A program made the translations under genes and the position numbers. Below are positions 22,068 to 29,046 of a stretch of 40,456 bases of DNA, one piece after another; the stretch's first letter is position 1; each line of letters opens with the position of its first letter. Under the pieces are notes generated by a model, which saw nothing but the letters and a program-made list of their open reading frames with translations, ran no database searches and was not told the origin of the DNA. Source of the DNA: CAYHHI01 sp964356335 (GTDB taxonomy: Bacteria > Arandabacterota > Arandabacteria > Arandabacterales > Arandabacteraceae). The stretch lies in NCBI GenBank assembly GCA_964356335.1, contig CAYHHI010000028.1, positions 1-40,456 of the forward strand, read 5' to 3'.

Positions 22068-22375
22068 GGGCTTCCCATGGGCTTCCCACGGGCTTCCCCG
22101 ATGATGCTTGCCAGGCCGAGATCAATGCTATATGATTGCAGCCGAGGTCTCAAGCGAATTGGCCGGCAGAACGCCGTTGGATATATGTGCCATGAGGAAC
22201 CGGCTGTGCCGAATATGCCCGCTATGATGAGATGTCGATCAGGATAGACGTGCCCTGAGGAACCGAATGTGCCGAATATGCCCGCTATGATGAGATGTCG
22301 ATCAGGATAGACGTGCCCTGAGGAACCGAATGTGCCCGATGTGCCAACCATGAGGAGCTGTCGATGAGGATTAGG
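22068..22375. repeat. 63-bp tandem repeat (three copies) ending in the zinc-binding protein start
   Basis: Copies start at 22187, 22250 and 22313, period 63 bp; the first two are nearly identical, the third diverges over its second half. The third copy contains the ribosome site (GAGGAG) and ATG (22364) of the zinc-binding protein gene; the matching bases in copies 1 and 2 read ATC, so they lack a start. A short GGGCTTCCCAY triplet repeat lies at about 22068-22099. The 370-bp divergent intergenic region is otherwise empty. An antisense frame of 120 codons with 21-residue repeats arises from the period being a multiple of 3; I do not call it a gene. Confidence 0.9.
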
Positions 22376-23248
22376 ATGCTTGCCTTGGTGCCTTACCTCT
22401 TGATGATCGGCTGCCTCGCGGTAGCGGCTCCGGCCTTCCCCTCCGTCAGGGTGGCAGCGAGCATCTTCCCCGTAGCCAGCATAGTCAAAGAGATCGGTGG
22501 CGACAGAGTCGCCGTGACAACCATCGTGCCGTCAGGATCAGATCCCCACAACTTCGAGGTCACTCCGACCACGGCGAGGGCCATTGAAGAAGCTGACGTG
22601 GTCTTTCTTGTCGCGAGGCCCTTTGACGGATGGGCCATCCGAGACGCCAACCCCAAACAACACCCATCCCCTGTTGAGTTTCAAAAGGTTTTCGAGGACT
22701 CTCTCGTAAGGATCGGCAAAGCCGTGAATCCGCACTTCTGGCTCGATCCCATGTTTGCAAAAGAGATGGGCGTGGTCGTGGCGAAGGAGCTCTCAAGACT
22801 AGATTCGTCCGGCTCGGCCTATTATGCGGCACGCGCACGCGTATTCGTCTCAAGGATGGATTCGCTTGATGCATCGATTGCATCGAGGCTTGCCAGGTCC
22901 GGCTTCAAAGCTTTTGTCTCCTTTCATCCTGCGTGGACCTATTTTGCACGTCGCTACGGACTTGAGGAGCGCGACATCCTGGAACTCACGCCCGAACAGG
23001 AACCTTCTGCCAAATGGATAGCCAAGGTGCTCAAAGACATGAAGCAGAATCAGGTCAGATTCATCCTCGCCGAAGAGTTCTCTAACAAGGCGCTGGCCAA
23101 GGCCGTGGCAAAGGAATCGGGGGCCGAGGTGATTGTGCTTGATCCTCTCGGAGGTGAAGCACGACCCGGACGCAACTCATACTTCGCACTCCTTGATTAC
23201 AATGTATCGAAACTGGAGGAAGCGGCGCGGCAATCTGGGAGGGAGTGA
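22364..23248 (+). CDS. metal (zinc/manganese) ABC transporter substrate-binding protein, ZnuA-like
   Basis: 294 residues, signal peptide (about 1-27, MRIRMLALVPYLLMIGCLAV, then AAPAFP) and a cluster A-I binding-protein fold. The metal ligands expected for the ZnuA/TroA family are visible: GSDPHNFEVTP (His near residue 63), NPHFWLDP (near 125), FVSFHPAWTYFARRYGL (near 190), and an acidic ligand near EVIVLDPLGG. There is no His-rich loop, so metal choice (Zn or Mn) is uncertain. Followed by the ATPase with a GTGA overlap and then the permease. Confidence 0.92.
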   Translation: MRIRMLALVPYLLMIGCLAVAAPAFPSVRVAASIFPVASIVKEIGGDRVAVTTIVPSGSDPHNFEVTPTTARAIEEADVVFLVARPFDGWAIRDANPKQHPSPVEFQKVFEDSLVRIGKAVNPHFWLDPMFAKEMGVVVAKELSRLDSSGSAYYAARARVFVSRMDSLDASIASRLARSGFKAFVSFHPAWTYFARRYGLEERDILELTPEQEPSAKWIAKVLKDMKQNQVRFILAEEFSNKALAKAVAKESGAEVIVLDPLGGEARPGRNSYFALLDYNVSKLEEAARQSGRE

Positions 23249-24081
23249 CCGGCACCACCAACAATGCGCTCCTGGAAAGTGTGACAATGGGAAATCAGCC
23301 GATCGTCGAGATCAGAAACGTATGGGTCTGGCGCGGCTCTAATCTTGCCCTGCAGGACGTTTCCTTAGAAATAGGCCGGGGGAAATTCGTCGGCCTCATG
23401 GGTCCTAATGGAGGCGGCAAGACGACCCTGCTGAAGCTTATTGCGGGGCTCATAAAGCCTGATAAGGGCGAAGTCCTCGTCGCGGGACCCACACCCAAGA
23501 CCGTGGGCTATGTGCCCCAGGAACGGGCCGTCGATCCCGAATTCCCGGTGACGGCCTATGACGTTGTCGAGATGGGGCTTTATGGTTCACTCGGCCTCTT
23601 TCCACGCATAACCAGGAAGGAAAGACATCTGATCGAGACAGCGCTTGCTCACGTCGGTATGCAACAACATTCGAAGCGAAAGTTCGGCGAGCTCTCCGGC
23701 GGCCAGAAGCAGCGCATCTTTATTGCGCGGGCGATCGTCGGCGAGCCTCATCTCCTCTTGCTTGACGAGCCCACAACCGGCGTGGATGCCAAAGCCCGTG
23801 ATGATTTCTACAAACTCCTCTCGCAGTTGAGGCGCGATCTCGGGCTTACCGTCATCCTTGCATCGCACGACCTTGAGGTCATACCCACGCAGGTTGATGA
23901 GATAGTCTGCATAAACCAGATGGTCTACGTTCACGCGCGTCCGGATGAGGTTGCCGAGAGCGACGCGTTCAGCAAGGCTTACGGCTGTGAACTTGAGTTC
24001 TGGACGCACGGCAAGTACCCTCACAGGGTCATCCGAAAACACGACGACACGAAGCACGAGGACTCGGGGCACAATGCTTGA
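23245..24081 (+). CDS. metal ABC transporter ATP-binding protein, ZnuC-like
   Basis: 278 residues from the GTG that overlaps the previous stop (GTGA), or 264 from the ATG at 23287, which would begin closer to the conserved PIVEIRNVWVWRG. Walker A is GPNGGGKTTLLKLIAGL, the signature is LSGGQKQRIFIARAIVG, Walker B LLLLDEPTTGVDA, and the H-loop ASHDLEV. YVPQERAVDPEFPVTAYDVV is typical of zinc/manganese importer ATPases. It powers the binding protein and permease encoded on either side. Confidence 0.94.
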   Translation: MTGTTNNALLESVTMGNQPIVEIRNVWVWRGSNLALQDVSLEIGRGKFVGLMGPNGGGKTTLLKLIAGLIKPDKGEVLVAGPTPKTVGYVPQERAVDPEFPVTAYDVVEMGLYGSLGLFPRITRKERHLIETALAHVGMQQHSKRKFGELSGGQKQRIFIARAIVGEPHLLLLDEPTTGVDAKARDDFYKLLSQLRRDLGLTVILASHDLEVIPTQVDEIVCINQMVYVHARPDEVAESDAFSKAYGCELEFWTHGKYPHRVIRKHDDTKHEDSGHNA

Positions 24082-24904
24082 GGAAATGATCCATTTCCCG
24101 TTCTTCCAGAGGGCGCTGGTCGGGGGGCTCCTGGTGGTCGTGATGCTTTCGCTTCTTTCCTTCTTCATCGTCTTGAGGAGGATCTCCTTCGTCGGTGTCG
24201 GCATCTCGCATTCGGCCCTCGGAGGTGTGGCTATCGGCCTTGCTCTGGGAATCAGTACCACACTGACGACCACTCTTTTCGCGACCGGTGTCGCTGTCTT
24301 GATAGGATTCATATCGCGAAGAGGTCATCTGCGCGAGGATGCTGCAATCGGCATAACTTTCTCAGGCACGATGGCTCTCGGCATAACCCTGATAGCCCTC
24401 TCGGGCGGGTACCTCTCGAGTCTCTTTGCCTTCCTTTTCGGGAGCATACTCGCGATCACCCGCAGCGACATCTATGTGATTGCCATCTACTGCGGTGCAA
24501 TAGTGGTCCTGCTTGCCCTCTTCTTTAAGCCTCTCCTCCACGCAAGCTTTGATGAGGAACTGGCCAGGGCAGCCGGCACCCCGGTGGCTTTCCTGCACTA
24601 CCTTCTCTTGATTCTCATTTCACTTGCCATTGTTGCCTCGATCAAACTCGTGGGAATCATATTGGTGTCCGCTCTGCTTGTCTTGCCGGCCGCAACCGGC
24701 TACCAGCTTGCGCAGACCTATAGAAACGTGTTGACTCTGTCGGTGGCATCCGGGGTGGTCTCGCTCCTCGCGGGGCTTCTGCTTTCCTACCGCTTCGATC
24801 TTCCTTCGGGAGCTACCATAGTGCTCTGCGCGTGCGGCATATTCTTCGCGTGCTTTGCTCTCTCACCAAGACGCCGCAAGAAAGCCCGAATTCAAGGAGG
24901 TTAG
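24074..24904 (+). CDS. metal ABC transporter permease, ZnuB-like
   Basis: 276 residues starting at the ATG at 24074, which overlaps the ATPase stop by 8 nt; the frame is open further upstream but only within the ATPase gene. A hydrophobic ABC-3 family permease with about eight TM segments. The segments VGVGISHSALGGVAIGLALG and KLVGIILVSALLVLPAATGY are characteristic family signatures. It completes the importer. The stop TAG is followed after one base by the ATG of the propeller gene, whose ribosome site AAGGAGG lies inside this gene. Confidence 0.93.
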   Translation: MLEEMIHFPFFQRALVGGLLVVVMLSLLSFFIVLRRISFVGVGISHSALGGVAIGLALGISTTLTTTLFATGVAVLIGFISRRGHLREDAAIGITFSGTMALGITLIALSGGYLSSLFAFLFGSILAITRSDIYVIAIYCGAIVVLLALFFKPLLHASFDEELARAAGTPVAFLHYLLLILISLAIVASIKLVGIILVSALLVLPAATGYQLAQTYRNVLTLSVASGVVSLLAGLLLSYRFDLPSGATIVLCACGIFFACFALSPRRRKKARIQGG

Positions 24905-24905
24905 C

Positions 24906-26423
24906 ATGCTACGGATACAATGGCTCAGGAAGGCAAGGCTAAGATGGGTCGGGGTAGGCCTCGCCGCCGTCATTATCTCATGTTCATCAGGAGCGAGGCC
25001 GCCGGCAGGCTCGCCTCCTGTCGCCGAGAGACCGGCGCAAGAGCCTTCCGAGACCTCACAGACCTCGCAAAGCTCACAGGCATCCCAGTTGGTGGTTTAT
25101 GCAAGGGAAGCGCAGCCATCAGGTTTACCCATCGTCTGGGAAATAAGAAAGATGTCGCTCAACAAGGCCGACGGCAGTCAGGTCAGCATACTTGCCAAGG
25201 ATGTCATACTCAAGACCAGCGACTTCGAGATGCAGGGAAAGGGTAGGATGGTTCAGAAGCTCATGACGATCGCCGAGGTCGCGGCGGGCGACTACAGCGG
25301 CCTCACCCTTGTTACGCGCGGGGTCTACTTCGAGGATACCGGCGAGCCGGTCCCCACTGAGGCGAATTTTGCCACTGTGAGCTTCAATTTCTCGATTATT
25401 GCAGGCAATGCCAAGACAATCATCGTCGTCACCGAGTTGTCAAAGCCGGATGCTGCCCGCGCATCCTTCAAATTCCAACCACAACTCACACTTGAGGATG
25501 AGTCCGCGGCCCCGAAGGGCAAGATCATCTTTGTCTCAAACGAGCTCTCATCAAACATATCCGTGATAGACAAAGCCCTCAAGCGAGTGGTCAAGAACAT
25601 CTACGTCGGGACCAAGCCCGCGGCCATGGCTGCTGACCTGAGGAGAAACCGGCTCTATATCGCAGACCGCAACGTGGGGGTCATATATGAGATGGACATG
25701 ATAAGCCAGCACCTCCTAAGAGCCACCCAAATAGAATTCGTCGACGAGCCCGTCTGGATAGAACCGGTGCCGACAAAGGACCTCCTGATTGTCGTGAACT
25801 TCGGAGGCGATACCATTTATCTTTTGGATGCCTTCAACATGCAGATAGTTGAGACCCTCGAGGTTGGTGACGGCCCTGTCAAGGCTGTCTATTCTGTCCT
25901 GACCGAACGCGCGTTTGTGGTAAACCTGCTTGATGGGACCATGTCGGTCATCAATCTCCAAGCCTCACCTGCCGCCGTGGACACCACCATCCAGGTCGAA
26001 TTGCGCCCCTCAGGCATCACGATAGATGATAGTATGGGCTGGCTCTACGTGACCAACAGCGGCTCGACCGATCTCTCGGTTCTCAAGATAGACCCAAAGA
26101 CGCAGACACTGGCGATAGAGAGAACCATCCCGATCGGTATCGGTGCAGGGGACATCATCCTCGACCCCTACGGCAGAAGACTCTTTGTTTCGATGACCCA
26201 GACCAACGAGATTCTCTGTGTCGATCCCTACACAGGCGTCACGATCTACAGTGTGAGACTTCCTGCGAAGCCGGGCAGGTTGGTATTTGATCCTGATGAG
26301 AAGAAGCTTTATGCCACGATCCCTACCAGGAACGCGGTGGTTGTCATAGACACGATTACGCGAGAGATTCAGAACTGGATAGAAACGGGTGAAAGCCCGT
26401 CCTCAATAGCGATAAGGTCTTGA
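24906..26423 (+). CDS. YVTN-type beta-propeller lipoprotein
   Basis: 505 residues. The start ATG at 24906 is set by AAGGAGG (24894-24900). A lipoprotein signal ends in AAVIISC (C about 26), followed by a Ser/Pro/Gln-rich linker. Residues ~60-200 form a beta-rich domain and ~210-505 a seven-bladed-type propeller with YVTN-like blades (NELSSNISVIDKALKRVVKN, NRLYIADRNVGVIYEMDMIS, GWLYVTNSGSTDLSVLKIDP). Such propellers bind ligands or proteins at the surface. It is the last gene of the zinc transporter run, so an envelope metal-related role is possible but unproven. The last codons lie in a tandem duplication. Confidence 0.87.
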   Translation: MLRIQWLRKARLRWVGVGLAAVIISCSSGARPPAGSPPVAERPAQEPSETSQTSQSSQASQLVVYAREAQPSGLPIVWEIRKMSLNKADGSQVSILAKDVILKTSDFEMQGKGRMVQKLMTIAEVAAGDYSGLTLVTRGVYFEDTGEPVPTEANFATVSFNFSIIAGNAKTIIVVTELSKPDAARASFKFQPQLTLEDESAAPKGKIIFVSNELSSNISVIDKALKRVVKNIYVGTKPAAMAADLRRNRLYIADRNVGVIYEMDMISQHLLRATQIEFVDEPVWIEPVPTKDLLIVVNFGGDTIYLLDAFNMQIVETLEVGDGPVKAVYSVLTERAFVVNLLDGTMSVINLQASPAAVDTTIQVELRPSGITIDDSMGWLYVTNSGSTDLSVLKIDPKTQTLAIERTIPIGIGAGDIILDPYGRRLFVSMTQTNEILCVDPYTGVTIYSVRLPAKPGRLVFDPDEKKLYATIPTRNAVVVIDTITREIQNWIETGESPSSIAIRS

Positions 26424-26525
26424 CCTGGTCGAGAGATAGCGCGAGTAGGTGCCGATCGCCTCGCTCTTAATAGCGATAAGGTCTTGACCTGGTCGAGAGA
26501 TGGCGCGAGTAGGTGCCGATCGCCT
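26405..26525. repeat. 57-bp direct repeat (period 64) across convergent gene ends
   Basis: A 57-bp sequence at 26405-26461 recurs at 26469-26525 with one difference. Copy 1 carries the last codons and TGA of the propeller gene; copy 2, read on the other strand, carries the C-terminal residues of the glycosyltransferase. Copy 1 read on the minus strand still encodes the same residues (TYSRYLSTRSRPYRY) followed by TGA. Confidence 0.92.
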
Positions 26526-27543
26526 GGACCTTGCCCTTCAGAGCAGGAATCATCTCGGAGCCGGCGACGCCTGATCCCGGTGCCCGGAGGATCTTCCCAA
26601 GATATTTGAAGATACCCGGAATGTCACCATCGCCGGCAAGCAGAGTGAAAGGCATGAAGACAATCTTCCTGGGAAGGCTTGAGTGCTTGAGGAAGACGTA
26701 GGTGTTGTCGTGATGAGCCTCCGCCACTGAGACCGGTTGGGCTTTATCATCAATCCCCATGGAACGATGAACCGCGACACGGGGGTCGCATACCACAAAG
26801 AAACCCATCGATCTTAGGCCAAGACAGATATCCTCTGCACAATGTCGCTCCGAGCGAAGGTTGTGATCGAAGTCCCTCAGAAGATGTCTTCTGAAGGCCA
26901 CGTTGGCTGTGCTGAGAGTCTGAACAAAGATGCTGGTCTCGGGAACTTTCTCCCAGTTCGTGACACGTCTCCCCCACCAGGCGATCTCGCCCCATCGGAT
27001 AGCGTCGGGTGGTGCGGCGGTGTTACCGGTGGGACTCACCGTCACGTTTGTGGTGCTAGCAGGGCAGGTGGGACTCGCGGTCACATTTCTGGTGCCGGCA
27101 GGGCAGCTGGGGTTCGGGGTACTCGCCGCTCTAGCCACCGCCGGGTCTATTTTGGCAGGGAGAATCACCGGTCCCCCAACTCCACCGATAAGCGGATCCT
27201 CAAAATCCTCCTCGATTGCCGCGAGCCAATCCCGGGCGGCCACACCATCTTCGGAGATGAAGCAGACTATGGTCGAACTTGCACTTTCCCTTCCTTTGTT
27301 CAGGGCAGCAATAGGCCCCGCGCTCTCGGGGGTCGTGATCTTGACCCGTGGCCCAGGCTGCGAGGAAGCCTGCCATTCAGCGAGAACTCGCGCGAGATCG
27401 CCGGATCCCGGCCCACCATGATCTCGGGCGCTCGCAACAACTATGACTTCATCGGGCGGGCGGGACTGCTTGCTAAGACTCTCGAGGCATGATTTGAGAG
27501 CATCTAATCTCGTGGAGGCGCGAATTACGACCGAGATGCTCAT
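26467..27543 (-). CDS. family 2 glycosyltransferase
   Basis: 358 residues. The N-terminus MSISVVIRASTRLDALKSCL, then PDEVIVV, is the GT-A nucleotide-binding start; GGVGGPVILP and FRRHLLRDFD fit the acceptor part. Between them is an unusual insert (residues ~140-185) with a duplicated 13-residue unit (CPAGTRNVTASPT/CPASTTNVTVSPT). The clear DxD is less obvious: CFISEDGVAARDW is the candidate. It is coupled by an ATGA overlap to the 8-oxoguanine deaminase-like gene, an odd partner for purine genes. Sugar donor and acceptor are unknown. Confidence 0.82.
   Translation of the reverse strand: MSISVVIRASTRLDALKSCLESLSKQSRPPDEVIVVASARDHGGPGSGDLARVLAEWQASSQPGPRVKITTPESAGPIAALNKGRESASSTIVCFISEDGVAARDWLAAIEEDFEDPLIGGVGGPVILPAKIDPAVARAASTPNPSCPAGTRNVTASPTCPASTTNVTVSPTGNTAAPPDAIRWGEIAWWGRRVTNWEKVPETSIFVQTLSTANVAFRRHLLRDFDHNLRSERHCAEDICLGLRSMGFFVVCDPRVAVHRSMGIDDKAQPVSVAEAHHDNTYVFLKHSSLPRKIVFMPFTLLAGDGDIPGIFKYLGKILRAPGSGVAGSEMIPALKGKVQAIGTYSRHLSTRSRPYRY
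27029..27106. repeat. 39-bp in-frame tandem duplication inside the glycosyltransferase
   Basis: Two 39-bp units (27029-27067 and 27068-27106), about 85-90% alike by eye, encode the two 13-residue units of the insert. The length keeps the reading frame. Confidence 0.8.
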
Positions 27544-28946
27544 TGTTCTCTAAGCATGCGGCTGGCAGCCTTGTTGGCATTGCGGACAATCTCTTCTTCG
27601 TTCACTGTGAGAAGTGTGCCGTCCTTCACAACCACTTTGCCATTGACGATCGTGAAGCTCACGACATGACTTGAGCCACACATGATGATCGAGGCCAGGT
27701 GGTCATGAAAAGAGCCCGCATGCGATATGTCAGACACGTCAATCCCAACGATATCGGCGACCTTACCTTCTCTGATCTGCCCTATATCGTCTCTTCCAAG
27801 AAGGCTTGCGCCGCCGCTGGTCGCGAGATTTATGACCTGGCGCACAGTTATCGCGGAACTCCCACCAGCGAGCCTCTGAACGAGGAAGCAATTCCTGAGC
27901 TCGCCAAGCATGTCTGATGTGTCATTGCTTGCGCTGCCGTCCACACCCAGGCCGACTCTTATGCCCATCTTGAGCATCTCGGGCACTCTTGCTCGGCCTG
28001 AACCCAGGCGCATGTTTGATGTCGCGCAATGGCAGACGCCTGTGCCTGTCTCGCGGAGCTTCTCGAGCTCAGCGTCGGTTAAGTGAATCCCGTGCGCAAA
28101 CCACACGTCACTTCCGAGCCAGCCGCACTTCTCCATGAGTTCGAGGGGTCTCACGCCGTATTTCTCCAGGCAGTACGCTGTCTCGTCTTCGGTCTCAGCA
28201 AGATGCGTGTGGAGCAGGACATCCTTCCTTGAGGCAAGGTCCCGGGTCTCGATCAGGAGCTTTTCGGAGACCGAGAAGGGGGAGCACGGGGCAAGCGCGA
28301 TTCGCACCATCGCACCGGCTTCGGGGTTATGATACTGCGAGATCAGGCGCTCGCTGTCTTCGAGAATCTCATCCTCAGTCTGAACCACCTCATCAGGCGG
28401 AAGCCCTCCCTGCTTTTCCCCGCGGGACATGCTCCCTCTTGTGGGATGAAATCGCATGCCGATACGTGAGGCTGCCTCTATCTCAACGTCAATGAAGCGC
28501 GAGCTCTTGCCCCTCGGGAAGACGTAGAGATTGTCGGCCGAGGTTGTGCAGCCCGTCTTAAGGAGCTCGCCGCATGCAACCAGCGTGCTCCAGTAGACAC
28601 TGTCTTCATCCAGGTTCATCCATATCTGGTAGAGGCGCTTGAGCCACGCGAAGAGCGGCGCGTCCTGGATCTCCGGTATGCACCGTTGGAGGGTCTGATA
28701 GAAATGGTGGTGGGTATTGACGAACCCCGGAAGTACCACCAGGTTGCGGCAATCAATTACGTCGCAGGCCCCGCCTCCCGGCCCTGAGACCTTCTCAGTA
28801 CCAGAACCGCTTGGGCTCGGCCCGAGCCTCGGGACCCCGATATCGTGGCCAATTCGCTTAACGCAGTTATCCTCGATCAGGACGTCAGCACCCTTAATCT
28901 CCTCGCTGCCCGTGTAAAGGAGAAGGATGTCCTTTAGGAGAATCAC
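27540..28946 (-). CDS. amidohydrolase, 8-oxoguanine deaminase-like
   Basis: 468 residues of the TRZ/ATZ-type amidohydrolase branch. Metal-binding motifs in order: NTHHHFYQTLQR (~residue 83), HTHLAETEDE (~253), FAHGIHL (~290), and GLGVDGSASND (~343). The stretch QDAPLFAWLKRLYQIW matches the 8-oxoguanine deaminase type (deaminates 8-oxoguanine to urate). Start is GTG at 28946, overlapping the TGA inherited from the upstream duplicated junction. An insert rich in Gly/Ser/Pro lies near residues 40-62. Directly downstream of three xanthine dehydrogenase-type subunits, it fits a purine salvage or degradation operon. Guanine deaminase or a related function remains possible. Confidence 0.88.
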   Translation of the reverse strand: MILLKDILLLYTGSEEIKGADVLIEDNCVKRIGHDIGVPRLGPSPSGSGTEKVSGPGGGACDVIDCRNLVVLPGFVNTHHHFYQTLQRCIPEIQDAPLFAWLKRLYQIWMNLDEDSVYWSTLVACGELLKTGCTTSADNLYVFPRGKSSRFIDVEIEAASRIGMRFHPTRGSMSRGEKQGGLPPDEVVQTEDEILEDSERLISQYHNPEAGAMVRIALAPCSPFSVSEKLLIETRDLASRKDVLLHTHLAETEDETAYCLEKYGVRPLELMEKCGWLGSDVWFAHGIHLTDAELEKLRETGTGVCHCATSNMRLGSGRARVPEMLKMGIRVGLGVDGSASNDTSDMLGELRNCFLVQRLAGGSSAITVRQVINLATSGGASLLGRDDIGQIREGKVADIVGIDVSDISHAGSFHDHLASIIMCGSSHVVSFTIVNGKVVVKDGTLLTVNEEEIVRNANKAASRMLREQ

Positions 28947-29046
28947 AGGCCCGCCTCCTTGATCACGACGTCAGCGCCCTTAATCTCCTCGCTGCCCGTG
29001 TAAAGGAGAAGTATGTCCTTTAGGAGAATCACAGGCCTGCCTCCTT
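28875..29046. repeat. 86-bp tandem duplication of a gene junction
   Basis: Two copies (28875-28960 and 28961-29046). Each contains, on the minus strand, the C-terminal KEAGL plus stop of the xanthine dehydrogenase large subunit and the GTG start plus first residues (ILLKDILLLYTGSEE) of the deaminase. The genuine dehydrogenase stop is in copy 2, the genuine deaminase start in copy 1. Between them remains a 29-codon frame (29032 to 28943) with the deaminase N-terminus fused to the dehydrogenase C-terminus. Confidence 0.94.
28943..29032 (-). pseudogene. 29-codon relic frame from the junction duplication
   Basis: A GTG frame starts MILLKDILLLYTGSEEIKG, continues ADVVIKEAGL and stops at TGA. It joins the duplicated start of the deaminase to the duplicated end of the dehydrogenase in one frame. 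It still starts in GTGA overlap with the dehydrogenase and ends in GTGA overlap with the deaminase, so it could be translated as a coupling peptide. No function is implied. Confidence 0.6.

Noticed and set aside
21989..22351. 120-codon minus-strand frame with 21-residue repeats
   Set aside because: Created by the 63-bp intergenic repeat; no credible start signal and it ends in the PLD gene start.
22187..22375. CRISPR array
   Set aside because: Direct tandem copies without spacers.
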